DNA of 62,894 bases from Fundidesulfovibrio agrisoli (GCF_022808715.1 NZ_JAKZKX010000022.1:1-62894); one strand, 5' to 3'; shown: positions 26,161 to 35,679, numbered from the stretch's first letter. The notes: generated from the sequence alone by a model not told the origin. Translations and numbers: made by a program.

Positions 26161-26637
26161 TCAGATTTCCGCCCGGGGCGGCACGGCGCTGCCCTCCACC
26201 CCGCGCAGGTGCTCGCGCATGGCCTGCGCGCTCAGCTCCGGGTCGCCCGCTTCCAAGCCCTTGACGATGAGCGCGTGGGCGTCGAGCGAGGCCGCGATCC
26301 GTTGCGGGCTCATCAGGTGCTCGTCCCTGCTCTCGGCCAGCAGGTCGTGGAGCATGGCCGCCACCTCCCAGAGCACCTCGTTGCCGCTGGCCTTGGCCAG
26401 GGCCATGTGGAAGCGGGTGTCCAGCGCGGAGAAGTCCTCCGGGCCGGCGTGACGCTGTTTCTCCAGGATGCGGCGGATGCGCTCCAGGTCCTCCGGGGTG
26501 CGGCGCAGCGCGGCCAGCGCGGCCACCTCGGGCTCCAGGATGAGCCGCAGCTCCATGACCTCGCGCAGCCGCCCGGGGCGCTGCCCGGCCTGCTTTTGCA
26601 ACCTGCTCATGAGCAGGGATGTCTCCTTGCCGATCAT
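26161..26637 (-). pseudogene. FCD (FadR C-terminal) domain protein lacking the GntR DNA-binding domain
   Basis: The 158 residues match only the ligand-binding half of FadR-type regulators: ELRLILEPEVAALAA, DTRFHMALAKASGN with the metal-binding Asp and His, and EHLMSPQRIAASLDAHALIVKGLEAGD with further His. The N-terminal winged helix (about 75 residues) is missing, and the DNA where it should lie is occupied by the lipoprotein gene 15 bases upstream. The start at 26637 has no good ribosome site; 26610 has AAGGAG farther upstream. Either a remnant or a real DNA-binding-free ligand sensor. Confidence 0.6.
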
Positions 26638-26652
26638 GAGGGCCGCACAGCG

Positions 26653-27069
26653 CTATTCCACGCGCATCATCTTGTAGACGACATTGCGGCCGGGGTACTG
26701 CATGAGCACCTCCCCGTTCTCCACATAGAAGACAACGCCGTCCACGCCGGAGGTCATGCGGTCGCCGTCGATGGTGAAATCGGCCCAGCCCTTGAAGGCG
26801 ATCTTCTTGTAGGAGTCATAATAGTAATAGACCGCGTACTTGTCGCCCTTCTGCACCAGCCAGTAGTTGAAGGCCCAGGGCTTGTTGAGCTCGGACGGGG
26901 CCGAGCGCCGCCAATAACCCAGGAGCAGCGGGTTGGGCGCTTTGTTCACCTTGGCGTAGACCGTCGGGGTTGTTTCGATGTCGGCGGGCTTGATGGGCGT
27001 GATGCCGCCACAGGCCGCGCACAGCAGCAGCACCGCGAGTACGGAGACGGAAGCGCAATGTTTCAGCAT
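26653..27069 (-). CDS. Small lipoprotein, function unknown
   Basis: The 138 residues begin with a lipoprotein signal (MLKHCASVSVLAVLLLCAAC, lipobox LCAAC, so lipid on Cys 20). The mature part has many Tyr and Trp (YWRRS, KYAVYYYYDSYKK) and looks like a beta-rich domain of about 110 residues. No family is recognised. It should sit in the periplasm or outer membrane. Spaced 15 bases before the FCD-domain fragment, so probably co-transcribed with it. ATG 27069 has GGAG upstream. Confidence 0.8.
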   Translation of the reverse strand: MLKHCASVSVLAVLLLCAACGGITPIKPADIETTPTVYAKVNKAPNPLLLGYWRRSAPSELNKPWAFNYWLVQKGDKYAVYYYYDSYKKIAFKGWADFTIDGDRMTSGVDGVVFYVENGEVLMQYPGRNVVYKMMRVE

Positions 27070-27158
27070 AAGATTCTCCTTGGCGTGAAACCGGTATCGA
27101 GGCGAACCACTATTGAATGTTATGCCCGCAGCCGGGGCAGACGTAAAGCCCAAAAGCC

Positions 27159-27500
27159 TCAGGGCTTCACGTAGGCGTAGCCCTCGCCCTGCAGGCGCAC
27201 CAGTTCGACGATGGCCGCCGGGACCACCTCGCACCCAGGCACGAGAAAATCAGGAAACAGGCTGAAATCGTTCAATGAATTGGCGCAGGCCCGCACGCTG
27301 ACGCCCTGCGCCAGCAGGTTCGAGAGGGTGGCGGCGTGGTCGGGGTTGGCCTTGCCCAGGAGCTGCACGGCCGGGCCGTTGGCCACCAGCACGATGGAGG
27401 CGGGCGCTCCGGCCAGGGCTTTCAAGGCGTTGGCTGCGTTGCGCGCGGCAACGGCGAGGCGGTCGTCCGCGGTGTCCACATGGAGCAGGAGCTTGAACAT
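27159..27500 (-). CDS. DsrE-like protein
   Basis: The 113 residues match the DsrE/DsrF-like fold: KLLLHVDTAD at the start, SIVLVANGPAV, then LSNLLAQGVSVRACANSL and the C-terminal GEGYAYVKP. A single Cys (RACANS) is at the position used by sulfur carriers in this family, and a second one follows (VPGCEVV). A role in sulfur transfer or as a small binding protein is possible. It starts 18 bases after the acetyltransferase gene, so the two form an operon. Confidence 0.8.
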   Translation of the reverse strand: MFKLLLHVDTADDRLAVAARNAANALKALAGAPASIVLVANGPAVQLLGKANPDHAATLSNLLAQGVSVRACANSLNDFSLFPDFLVPGCEVVPAAIVELVRLQGEGYAYVKP

Positions 27501-27518
27501 GGCGCCCTCCGGGGAGGA

Positions 27519-28223
27519 TTACGGTTTCTTCACGGCGGCCGGCCGGCCGTCCTCCAGGATGAAATTCTGCCCGCAGGCCCCGCAGGCGCAGGCCTCGCCC
27601 GCGCCGAAATCCAGGCGCTCCCCGCAGTAGCAGACCCAGCCCGCCTGTCGGGCGGGCACGCCCATGACCAGGGCGTGGGGCGGCACATCCGCCGTGACCA
27701 CGGCCCCGGCCGCGACCATGGCGTAGGCCCCGATCTCATGGCCGCAGACCACGGTGCTGTTGGCCCCCAGGGTCGCGCCCCGGCGCACCAGCGTTGGGCG
27801 GTACTCGTGCCTGCGGCAGACGAAGGCACGGGGGGTGAGCACGTTGGTGAACACGCAGGACGGCCCGCAGAACACGTCGTCCTCCAGGACCACGCCATCA
27901 TATATGGAGACGTTGTTCTGGATCTTCACGCCGTTGCCGATTCGCGCCGTGCCCGTCACGCAGACGTTCTGGCCAAGGGTGCTGTTCTCCCCGATTTCGG
28001 CCCCGGAATACACGTGGCAGAAGTGCCAGATGCAGGTGCCGCGCCCCACGCGCGCGCCTTTGTCCACGCAGGCGGTGGGGTGCACCTGGGCGGCGGGGTG
28101 CACGCCGTTTTCCTCTGTTTCAGGTGCAGAACCGGCCGGAAGCCGGGCATCGTAGGGGAAGGGCTGCATGGTCCGGTGGTAGAGGGCATGCCCCGGGGTG
28201 TCAAGGATGGACGGGGCCTTCAT
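27519..28223 (-). CDS. Left-handed beta-helix N-acetyltransferase (WbpD/WlbB-like)
   Basis: The 234 residues contain hexapeptide repeats from about 45 to 185: [73 protein letters not shown]. The [11 protein letters not shown] block with a nearby CxPSCVFTN is typical of sugar 3-N-acetyltransferases for nucleotide-sugar synthesis (WbpD). A Cys-rich C-terminal segment ([10 protein letters not shown]...CACGACG) resembles a zinc ribbon. ATG 28223 has AGGAG upstream; a shorter start at the MQPF codon is possible. No other polysaccharide gene is nearby. Confidence 0.85.
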   Translation of the reverse strand: MKAPSILDTPGHALYHRTMQPFPYDARLPAGSAPETEENGVHPAAQVHPTACVDKGARVGRGTCIWHFCHVYSGAEIGENSTLGQNVCVTGTARIGNGVKIQNNVSIYDGVVLEDDVFCGPSCVFTNVLTPRAFVCRRHEYRPTLVRRGATLGANSTVVCGHEIGAYAMVAAGAVVTADVPPHALVMGVPARQAGWVCYCGERLDFGAGEACACGACGQNFILEDGRPAAVKKP

Positions 28224-29131
28224 GACTCCTGCCGCACGATGCGAACGTACACGCCCCCCGCGAAGGCTTCCTCCGTTGATCTCCGGGCTCATCCGGTTGC
28301 GATCGGCGCCCCGCCGCGGCGAATCGCTGGTTCATTTCGCGCCCATTCGCGGTGCGGACCGGGCCAGCGGCGCTTCACCGGCATGCCCCGCCCACGCCCG
28401 GCAGGGCCGAATGGAAAAAATGCCACACCCCATGTAACAAAATGCACACTCTACGGGTCTGATTTGGCCCCACGACAGGCGCCCCCAACCGCCCAAACTC
28501 CCCCGCAGGCCGCGCGGACTCTGCACCTTGAAAACCTGGAGCCCTTTCGGCACGCGGTTTGCTCAAGGCTGACCGCGCCCGGCGCGGACCCTTTAAGGAC
28601 TACAAAAAGTGGAATTGGAACCGTAGCGGATTCAAAATAAAAAGTTTATTTCTCATGAATTCTTTCACAAAGGCATCCCCGAGTTGTTCCCTGGCGGACA
28701 GCCCCCAGTGTTACCATTTGCGACTTTCATGACACTGATCGCGCATCATGCTGTTATAATATGATGTTTCTGAACATTCCCCCGGATATCCGTCAACCCG
28801 CTCCCATCGGGATGCACACCCGCCCGCAAATTTTGAGATTGGGGTTGCATAACCCTTACAAGTGGAGCATAGTAGGTCAACCTCCTGGAATAAGAAGACT
28901 TGCCGGATTGCAAGGCCTGTTGCGGATGGAAACTGTGGGCAGTTGTTTTTGTACACAAGTTTGCGACACGCCAGAGCCGTGTCCACAACATGGCAAGACG
29001 CCCGGCATGGAGTCCGGGCGGCGCAGCGCGCAACGCCCGCAGACCCCGCGGCACCGCCGGCGGCGCACCGGCACCCGGGAAGTGCAGTTCCTTGATCGGC
29101 TATTGAAGCGAACAGCAAGGAGTGACGTCTC
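28224..29131. other. Gene-free region upstream of the complex I operon
   Basis: About 900 bases hold no convincing coding frame. The composition falls from GC-rich to AT-richer in 28560-28880. A TGTTATAAT extended -10-like sequence is at 28752-28760, and a weaker TTGCAT-N17-CATAGT pair is at 28845-28873. Either could drive the nuo operon. The nuoA ribosome site AAGGAG is at 29117-29122. Confidence 0.5.
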
Positions 29132-29542
29132 GTGAACGAAAACGCCACGCTCGACCTTCTTTACGTCTTCGCCTTCTTCCTGGGCGGGCTGAGCTTCGCC
29201 CTGGGCCCGTTCGTCATCGTCTACCTTCTCTCGCCGCGCTCCACCCGCAGCACGCGCGGCCAGACCCGCCAGTTCATCGAATGCGGCGTGCCCCCCATCG
29301 GCGACGCCTGGATCAAGTTCGGCGTGGTCTACTACCTCTACGCGCTGATGTTCGTGGCCTTCGCGGTGGACATCCTGTTCCTGTTCCCGGTGGCCCTGGT
29401 CTACAACAGGCCCGGCCCCGCTGGCGACCTGCGCGCCTTCGTCGAGATACTGATCTTCGTGGCGATCCTTTCGCTGGTGATCCTCTACGCATGGAAAAAG
29501 GGAGTGTTCAGGTGGCAACGCAAGACGTTCTCCAATCGATAG
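29132..29542 (+). CDS. nuoA: Complex I subunit NuoA
   Basis: The 136 residues form three membrane helices with the typical [16 protein letters not shown] loop containing the quinone-site Cys region, then [27 protein letters not shown] in blocks. NuoA helps form the quinone-channel side of the membrane arm. GTG start with AAGGAG nine bases upstream. It is first in the 13-gene nuo operon and its 3' end overlaps nuoB. Confidence 0.95.
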   Translation: MNENATLDLLYVFAFFLGGLSFALGPFVIVYLLSPRSTRSTRGQTRQFIECGVPPIGDAWIKFGVVYYLYALMFVAFAVDILFLFPVALVYNRPGPAGDLRAFVEILIFVAILSLVILYAWKKGVFRWQRKTFSNR

Positions 29543-30087
29543 TGCACTTCTCGCAGCTCGACAAACTCGTCGAGCTGTGCCGGGCCAACTCCCTGTGGCC
29601 CATGACCTTCGGCCTGGCCTGCTGCGCCATCGAGATGATGGCCACGGGCGCCTCCCGGTTCGACCTGGCGCGCTTCGGGGCCGAGGTGTTCCGCCCGTCG
29701 CCCCGCCAGAGCGACGTGATGATCGTCACCGGGACCATCAACAAGAAGATGGCTCCCGCCGTCCAGACCCTCTACGACCAGATGCCCGAGCCCAAGTGGG
29801 TCATCGCCATGGGCAACTGCGCCATCTCCGGCGGGCCCTTCGTGTTCGAGGGGCAGTACAACGTGGTGGAGGGGGCCTCCAAGCTCTTCCCGGTGGACGT
29901 GTTCATCCCCGGATGCCCGCCCAGGCCCGAAGCTCTCATCGAGGGCATCCTGCTCTTGGAGGAGAAGATGACCGGCACCCGGCGCTGGCCCCGCGTGGTG
30001 GTGGACCCCATGCCCCGCCAGCCTCTGCCCCCCGAGGATGAGGAACAGGGCGAGCCCGCAACCGAGACCAAGGCGGAGGCCAGCTGA
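29512..30087 (+). CDS. nuoB: Complex I subunit NuoB
   Basis: The 191 residues bind the N2 [4Fe-4S] cluster. Conserved features: [24 protein letters not shown] (in blocks, adjacent Cys-Cys), [12 protein letters not shown] (third Cys) and [16 protein letters not shown] (fourth Cys). An acidic tail of about 20 residues ([17 protein letters not shown]) extends the usual end. GTG 29512 with GGGAG upstream is preferred; an ATG seven codons earlier (29491) is possible. Overlaps nuoA by 31 bases. Confidence 0.95.
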   Translation: MATQDVLQSIVHFSQLDKLVELCRANSLWPMTFGLACCAIEMMATGASRFDLARFGAEVFRPSPRQSDVMIVTGTINKKMAPAVQTLYDQMPEPKWVIAMGNCAISGGPFVFEGQYNVVEGASKLFPVDVFIPGCPPRPEALIEGILLLEEKMTGTRRWPRVVVDPMPRQPLPPEDEEQGEPATETKAEAS

Positions 30088-30089
30088 CC

Positions 30090-30698
30090 ATGGACGCAGA
30101 CACCCTCAAGCAAAAGCTCGCGGCGCTGCCCTCCGCCGCCGTGCAGGAGCTCGACCACGCCCGCAGGGGCTTCTCCCTGGACGTGAGCCTGCCCCCCGCG
30201 CAGTTGGTTGCGGCCGTCACCATCCTGGACGAGGCCGGTTACTTCATCGAGACCATCACCGGGGTGGACTGGCTGGGCGAGAACGCCGCCAGGATAAAAG
30301 AGGCCCAGGCCGCGGCGGCCGCCAAAAAGGCAGCCGCCGCCAAGAAGGCCGCCGAGGCCCGCAAGGCGGCTGAGGAGGCCGGGGAGCCCCTGCCGGAGGA
30401 GGCCGCTCCGGAAGTTGAAGAAGAGGCCCCCGCGCCGGAACCCGCCGTGGACGACCTGGAGGCCATCTACGACTTCAACCGCTACGACCGCTGCCACAGG
30501 GTGACCCTGCGCACCCGCGCCCCCCGTGACAAACCCTCGGTGCCAAGCATCGTCCACATCTACCAGGCCGCCCACTGGCACGAGCGCGAGACCCACGACT
30601 TCTTCGGCATCAAATTCGAGGGCCACGGCTACCTGGTGCCCCTGCTGCTGCCCGAGGACGCCGACTACCACCCCCTCCGCAAGGACTACAGCGCATGA
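30090..30698 (+). CDS. nuoC: Complex I subunit NuoC with Ala/Lys/Glu-rich insertion
   Basis: The 202 residues form the 30-kDa subunit, which helps connect the peripheral and membrane arms. Conserved blocks are FIETITGVDWLGE and the C-terminal HWHERETHDFFGIKFEGH plus LPLRKDY-type end (YHPLRKDYSA). An insertion of about 58 residues (about 64-122) of Ala, Lys, Glu and Pro splits the fold; it first reads as AAAAKKAAAAKKAAEARKAA, then becomes acidic and Pro-rich. It looks like a flexible linker or helix not found in usual NuoC. Stop overlaps nuoD start (ATGA). Confidence 0.92.
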   Translation: MDADTLKQKLAALPSAAVQELDHARRGFSLDVSLPPAQLVAAVTILDEAGYFIETITGVDWLGENAARIKEAQAAAAAKKAAAAKKAAEARKAAEEAGEPLPEEAAPEVEEEAPAPEPAVDDLEAIYDFNRYDRCHRVTLRTRAPRDKPSVPSIVHIYQAAHWHERETHDFFGIKFEGHGYLVPLLLPEDADYHPLRKDYSA

Positions 30699-31813
30699 CA
30701 GCCATCGCCCAAAGCGCAAGCAGCGAGACTTTCGTCCTGAACCTGGGGCCGCAGCATCCCGCCACGCACGGCGTTCTGCGCGTGAAGCTGGTCATGGACG
30801 GGGAGTACATCGTCGAGGCCGAGCCCGTGCTGGGCTACATCCACCGCATGCACGAGAAGATGGGCGAAAACCGGACCTGGGCGCAGTTCCTGCCCAACAC
30901 CGGCCGCATGGATTACCTGCACGCCCTGGCCTACAACCACAACTACGTCTGCCTGGTGGAGCGCGCCGCCAGCATCGAGGTGCCCGAGCGCGCCGAATAC
31001 ATCCGGGTCATCACCAACGAGCTCAACCGCATCTCCAGCCATCTGCTCTGGTTCGGGGCCTTCGTGCTGGACCTGGGCGGCTTCTCCCCCCTGCTCTACG
31101 CCTTCGACGACAGGGAGCAGATCCTGGATCTGCTGGAATCCGTCACCGGGTCGCGGTTGACCTACTGCTATTTCCGCTTCGGCGGCGTCTACAACGATGT
31201 CGACCAGGACTTCCTCGACGGCTGCAAGGCCTTCGTGGCCCGGCTGCGCGAGCGCATGCCCATGTACCACAACCTGGTCACCAAGAACATCATCCTGATG
31301 AAGCGCCTGCAGGACATCGGCTTCATCGACGCCGAGATGTGCCGCAAGTACGGGGCCACCGGCCCGGTGGCCAGGGGCGCGGGCATCGACTTCGACGTGC
31401 GCCGCCACGAGCCCTACTCCGTCTACCCCCGCTTCGATTTCGACATCCCCGTGTACCCGGGCTGCGACTCCATGGCCCGCTACATGGTGCGCATGGACGA
31501 GATGGAGCAGAGCATGCGCATCATCGAGCAGGCCGTGGGCGCAATCCCCGAAGGGCCGGTCATGGCCGCCAAGGCGCCCAAGATCATCAAGCCGCCCAAG
31601 GGCGACTACTACCACGCCGTGGAGACCGCTCGCGGCTCCTTCGGCATCCGCGCCGTCAGCGACGGCACCAACACGCCCTACAGGATGAAGCTGCGCACCC
31701 CGAGCTTCTCCAACCTGGTGACCTTCGGCGAGGCCGCCAAGGGGATGCTCCTGCCCGACGCCCTGGCGCTGATGGGCAGCCTGGACCTGGTCATACCCGA
31801 GATCGACCGCTGA
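30695..31813 (+). CDS. nuoD: Complex I subunit NuoD
   Basis: The 372 residues form the 49-kDa quinone-binding subunit, related to [NiFe]-hydrogenase large subunits. Conserved: LNLGPQHPATHGVLRV, GYIHRMHEKMGENRT, ELNRISSHLLWFGAF and the C-terminal RTPSFSNLVTF region with LDLVIPEIDR. No Ni ligands, as expected. It holds the quinone-site His (HATHG) and Tyr. Start overlaps nuoC by four bases. Confidence 0.96.
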   Translation: MTAIAQSASSETFVLNLGPQHPATHGVLRVKLVMDGEYIVEAEPVLGYIHRMHEKMGENRTWAQFLPNTGRMDYLHALAYNHNYVCLVERAASIEVPERAEYIRVITNELNRISSHLLWFGAFVLDLGGFSPLLYAFDDREQILDLLESVTGSRLTYCYFRFGGVYNDVDQDFLDGCKAFVARLRERMPMYHNLVTKNIILMKRLQDIGFIDAEMCRKYGATGPVARGAGIDFDVRRHEPYSVYPRFDFDIPVYPGCDSMARYMVRMDEMEQSMRIIEQAVGAIPEGPVMAAKAPKIIKPPKGDYYHAVETARGSFGIRAVSDGTNTPYRMKLRTPSFSNLVTFGEAAKGMLLPDALALMGSLDLVIPEIDR

Positions 31814-31823
31814 GGTGGGCAAT

Positions 31824-32816
31824 ATGACGATCGACTCCGAACTGTTGCGGCTTCTGCTCTACGTGGTGGGCTTCATCGCCTTCATCGCCACCAACGCCGC
31901 CTATCTGGTCTGGCTGGAGCGCAAGGAGGCGGGGCACATCCAGTGCCGCATCGGCCCCAAGGAGGTCGGCCCCTTCGGCCTGCTCCAGCCCGTGGCCGAC
32001 GGCCTCAAGCTCATGACCAAGCAGCTCATCATCCCCAAGGGGGCGGACTCCTTCCTGTTCCGCCTGGGCCCCGTGCTGGTGATGACGCCCGCCGTGATGT
32101 GCTTCGTGACCATCCCCTACAGCGACACCATCGTGGCCCGTAACCTCGACGTGGGGCTGCTAGCCATCTTCGCCTTCGCCTCGGTGAACGTGCTGGGCCT
32201 GCTGCTGGGCGCGTGGGGCTCGCGCAACAAGTACGCCGTGATCTCGGCGGCGCGCGTGGTCTCGCAGAACGTGGCCTACGAGATTCCGATGCTCATCGTC
32301 ATCGTGACCATGGTCATGGTCACCGGGACCATGAACCTGCACGAGGTGGTCACCAGCCAGAACGGCGGCTTCTGGCACTGGAACATCTTCCGCTTCTCGG
32401 CCAGCCCGCTGATGCCAGTGGCCTTCCTGATCTACTTCGTGTGCATGCTGGCCGAGACCAACCGCGCACCCTTCGACATGGCAGAGGCCGAGAGCGAACT
32501 CGTCGCGGGCGCCTTCACCGAATACCCGGGCATGGGCTTCGGCGTGTTCTTCATGGGCGAGTACGCCAACATCGTGGTGGGCACGAGCATGGCCACCATC
32601 CTGTTCCTTGGCGGCTGGAACTGCCCCTTCGGGCTCTGGCCGGGCCTGCACTGGTTCCTCATCAAGATGTACGCGCTGATCTTCACCGTGATCTGGATCA
32701 GGTGGACCTTCCCGCGCACCACGTTCTACTCGCTGCTCAACCTCTCCTGGAAGGTGCTGATCCCCGTGGCCTTCGCCAACCTGATCCTCACCAGCGCGCT
32801 GCTCAAGGTGCTCTAG
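31824..32816 (+). CDS. nuoH: Complex I subunit NuoH
   Basis: The 330 residues form about eight membrane helices bridging the quinone site and the membrane arm. Conserved: WLERKEAGHIQCRIGPKEVGPFGLLQPVADGLK (in blocks), AETNRAPFDMAEAESELVAGAFTEY (the E-channel loop), and RWTFPRTTF. ATG 31824 is preferred over GTG 31815, which directly follows the nuoD stop. Confidence 0.96.
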   Translation: MTIDSELLRLLLYVVGFIAFIATNAAYLVWLERKEAGHIQCRIGPKEVGPFGLLQPVADGLKLMTKQLIIPKGADSFLFRLGPVLVMTPAVMCFVTIPYSDTIVARNLDVGLLAIFAFASVNVLGLLLGAWGSRNKYAVISAARVVSQNVAYEIPMLIVIVTMVMVTGTMNLHEVVTSQNGGFWHWNIFRFSASPLMPVAFLIYFVCMLAETNRAPFDMAEAESELVAGAFTEYPGMGFGVFFMGEYANIVVGTSMATILFLGGWNCPFGLWPGLHWFLIKMYALIFTVIWIRWTFPRTTFYSLLNLSWKVLIPVAFANLILTSALLKVL

Positions 32817-32818
32817 CC

Positions 32819-33262
32819 ATGAAAGCCTACATCAGAGACATCGTAAACGGCACGTGGAGCCTGCTGGTGGGCATGGCCATCACCATCAGGTACTTCTTCG
32901 GACCCGTGGTCACGCTGCAGTACCCGCACCAGACCGTGCCCATGAAGCCGCGCTTCCGGGGCCACATCGACCTGGTGCTCGACGAGCGCAAGGGCACCAA
33001 CAAGTGCATCGTGTGCAACGCCTGCATGAAGACCTGCCCCTCGGGCTGCATCACCCTCGAGGGCGAGAAGCGCGAGGGCGTGAAGCAGAAGGTGCTCACC
33101 TACTACCAGCTCGATTTCACCAAGTGCAGCCTCTGCGGCCTGTGCGTGGAGGTCTGCCCCACGGCCGCCCTCGACTTCTCCAAGGACTACAACCTGGTGG
33201 GGTCGCAGGAGTCCGAATTCGTCTTCGACCTGCTCAAGCGGCTGGAGGAACGCAAGCAATGA
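32819..33262 (+). CDS. nuoI: Complex I subunit NuoI
   Basis: The 147 residues carry two [4Fe-4S] clusters: CIVCNACMKTCP near 62-73 and CSLCGLCVEVCP near 102-113. It passes electrons to the N2 cluster in NuoB. With no NuoEFG genes, it is the likely entry point for electrons from an external donor such as ferredoxin. N-terminal amphipathic helix WSLLVGMAITIRYFF contacts the membrane. Stop overlaps nuoJ start. Confidence 0.96.
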   Translation: MKAYIRDIVNGTWSLLVGMAITIRYFFGPVVTLQYPHQTVPMKPRFRGHIDLVLDERKGTNKCIVCNACMKTCPSGCITLEGEKREGVKQKVLTYYQLDFTKCSLCGLCVEVCPTAALDFSKDYNLVGSQESEFVFDLLKRLEERKQ

Positions 33263-33834
33263 CCACGCAGACCTTCCCCGTGGAGGCCCTGGCGGGCCTC
33301 CTGCTGACGCCCCCAGGGTTCACGGCTTCGCAGGCCCTGACGGGGCTGCTCTTCCTGGGCTTCGTGGCCATCACCCTTGCCGGCGCCGTGGTGGCCACCG
33401 GGGCGCGCATGCTGGTGCGCAGCGTCGCCGGGCTGGCCCTGTGCTTCCTGGGCGTTGCCGGCCTCTACTACTACCTCGCCAGCCCCTTCGTGGCCCTGAT
33501 GCAGATTCTGATCTACATCGGCGCGGTGTGCGTCACCATCATCTTCGCGGTGATGCTGGCCGAGACCGCCGGGCAGGAGCGCGAGGTCAAGCGCAAGCCC
33601 GTGATGACCTTCCTGGGCGTGGCGGGCAGCGCCGCCATGACCGCCGCCCTGGCCTGGGTGGCCCTGGGCACGAAATGGTCCGGCGCGCCGGCCGCGCCCG
33701 AGGCCGGGTCGCTGGAAAAGGTGGGCCAGTCCCTGCTGACCACCTACAGCATGAGCTTCGAACTCATCTCCGTGGTGCTGCTGGTGGCCATCGTGGGCTC
33801 GCTGGTGCTGGCGCGGGCAGGGAGGGACAAGTAG
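33259..33834 (+). CDS. nuoJ: Complex I subunit NuoJ
   Basis: The 191 residues have five membrane helices including the conserved ALMQILIYIGAVCVTIIFAVML block. NuoJ belongs to the E-channel region. The N-terminal part (about 1-25) is a little longer than usual. Starts with ATGA overlap to nuoI; nuoK starts on the base after the stop. Confidence 0.94.
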   Translation: MTTQTFPVEALAGLLLTPPGFTASQALTGLLFLGFVAITLAGAVVATGARMLVRSVAGLALCFLGVAGLYYYLASPFVALMQILIYIGAVCVTIIFAVMLAETAGQEREVKRKPVMTFLGVAGSAAMTAALAWVALGTKWSGAPAAPEAGSLEKVGQSLLTTYSMSFELISVVLLVAIVGSLVLARAGRDK

Positions 33835-34164
33835 ATGTTCCAGATTCTCAACCTGGGCGGCAGCCTGGAGACCTACCTGGTCCTCGGGGCCGTGCTCTTC
33901 GGCTTCGGCCTCTTCGGCATGGCCCTGCGCAAGACCTTCATCGGGATGCTCATCGCCTCGGAGCTGATCCTCTCCGGGGCTTCGGTGAACTTCATGGCCT
34001 TCAACCACTTCCTCGCGCCGGACCCCACGGTGGGCCAGATCATCACCCTGTTCATCATGGCCATCGCCGCGGCCGAGGCAGCGATCGCGCTGAGCATCAT
34101 CATCGCCATCTACCGCAACTACCGCTCCATCGACGCCGACACCCCGGCGGAGCTGAACGGTTAG
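33835..34164 (+). CDS. nuoK: Complex I subunit NuoK
   Basis: The 109 residues form three membrane helices, related to MrpC/MnhC. The conserved Glu residues of the proton path lie in IGMLIASELILSGASVNFMAF and FIMAIAAAEAAIALSI. Located directly between nuoJ and the antiporter-like genes. Confidence 0.94.
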   Translation: MFQILNLGGSLETYLVLGAVLFGFGLFGMALRKTFIGMLIASELILSGASVNFMAFNHFLAPDPTVGQIITLFIMAIAAAEAAIALSIIIAIYRNYRSIDADTPAELNG

Positions 34165-34182
34165 CGGACAGGAGAGCCCGCC

Positions 34183-35679
34183 ATGGACAGCGTCGAATCC
34201 ATCAAGCCTTTGGCAGCCAGCCTGGCGGCCCTCGTGGGGGCCGTGCTGGTGATGCTCTCGGGCCGCAACCCCAACATCAGGGAGTCGTGGTCCAGCGTGG
34301 CCTCACTGGTGATGTTCGCCATCATCATGTCCATCGTGCCGGACGTGGCCCCCGCGCCCCTGGGCAAGGGCCTGACCCTGCACTACACCCTGTTCAGCAT
34401 CCTGCCGGGCCTTTCGGTGACCTTCCGGGCGGACGCCTTCTCCATGGTCTTCGCCATGGTGGCCTCCTTCCTGTGGATCATCGCGGTGTTCTACTCGGCG
34501 GGCTACATGAGGGGCCTGCACGAACACGCCCAGACCCGCTTCAACGCCTGCTTCGCCCTGGCGCTGTTCGGGGCCGTGGGCGTGGCCTTCTCGGACAACC
34601 TGTTCACCCTCTACCTCTACTACGAGATCGTGAGCGTCTGCACCTACCCCCTGGTCGCACACCACCAGGACGAGGAGGGCTACGAAGGGGCCAAGAAGTA
34701 CATCGTCTACCTGACCACCACGGCCAAGGGCCTGATCCTGCCGGCCATGATCGTGATCTACGTGCTCACCGGCACCCTGGACTTCGCCCACAACATCCAC
34801 ACCGGCATCTTCCCCCAGGGCGTCAACGACACCCTGGTGACCATCCTCTACTGGTGCTGCATCCTGGGCTTCGCCAAGAACGGCATCATGCCGTTCCACA
34901 ACTGGCTTCCGGGCGCCATGGTCGCGCCCACGCCGGTCTCCGCCCTGCTGCACGCGGTGGCGGTGGTCAAGGTGGGCGTGTTCTGCACCACGCGCGTCAT
35001 GCTCTACGTCTTCGGCACTGACCTGATGGGCGCGCTGAACCTGGGCGTGCCCACGGCGTACTTCGTCTCCTTCACGATCCTGGCGGCCTCCATCATCGCC
35101 CTCACCAAGGACAACCTGAAGGCCCGGCTGGCCTACTCCACGGTGAGCCAGCTCTCCTACATCGTGCTGGGCGTGGCCCTGCTCACGGTCGACGGCATCC
35201 AGGGCGGCATCGTGCACATCGCCAACCACGCCTTCTCCAAGATCACGCTCTTCTTCTGCGCGGGCGCCATCTACGTTGCCACGCACAAGAAATACATCTC
35301 CGAGATGGGGGGGCTGGGGCGCACCATGCCCTTCACCTTCGGGGCCTTCGCCATCGCCTCGCTCTCCATGATCGGCGCGCCGCCCGTTGCGGGCTTCGTG
35401 ACCAAGTGGAAACTGCTGGTGGGCGCCATGGAGATGCCCACGCACTCCATGGGCATCCTGCTGGTGCTGCTGGCCAGTACGCTCCTGAACGTGGCCTACT
35501 TCGCCCCGGTGACCTACAAGGCCTTCTTCGGCAAGCGGCCCGAGGGCGAGGTCTCCGCGGGCATCAAGGAGGCCCCGCTCTCCATGGTCATCCCGATCCT
35601 GATCGCGGCGGCCATATCCGTGTACATAGGCATCTTCCCCGACACCATCATGCTCTTCGTCAAGGCGGTGACCGGATGA
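34183..35679 (+). CDS. Extra antiporter-like subunit, MrpD/NuoM type
   Basis: The 498 residues have about 14 membrane helices of the MrpD/NuoLMN proton-pump family. The key Glu is in LYLYYEIVSVCTYPLV, and the pump Lys/His region in AKNGIMPFHNWLPGAMVAPTPVSALLHAVAVVKVGVF (in blocks). It lacks the long C-terminal lateral helix of NuoL. It sits between nuoK and a small membrane gene in the slot of canonical nuoL, with the true nuoL-like gene after it. The operon therefore carries four such pumps. Spacing to nuoK is 18 bases. Confidence 0.92.
   Translation: MDSVESIKPLAASLAALVGAVLVMLSGRNPNIRESWSSVASLVMFAIIMSIVPDVAPAPLGKGLTLHYTLFSILPGLSVTFRADAFSMVFAMVASFLWIIAVFYSAGYMRGLHEHAQTRFNACFALALFGAVGVAFSDNLFTLYLYYEIVSVCTYPLVAHHQDEEGYEGAKKYIVYLTTTAKGLILPAMIVIYVLTGTLDFAHNIHTGIFPQGVNDTLVTILYWCCILGFAKNGIMPFHNWLPGAMVAPTPVSALLHAVAVVKVGVFCTTRVMLYVFGTDLMGALNLGVPTAYFVSFTILAASIIALTKDNLKARLAYSTVSQLSYIVLGVALLTVDGIQGGIVHIANHAFSKITLFFCAGAIYVATHKKYISEMGGLGRTMPFTFGAFAIASLSMIGAPPVAGFVTKWKLLVGAMEMPTHSMGILLVLLASTLLNVAYFAPVTYKAFFGKRPEGEVSAGIKEAPLSMVIPILIAAAISVYIGIFPDTIMLFVKAVTG

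Noticed and set aside
28985-29010. TGGCA...GGCA sequence resembling a sigma-54 promoter before nuoA
   Set aside because: The distance between the GG and GC elements is 11 rather than the required 10, and TTGCA is missing.
28711-29148. Minus-strand frames upstream of nuoA
   Set aside because: No homology-like features and they would overlap the operon promoter region.
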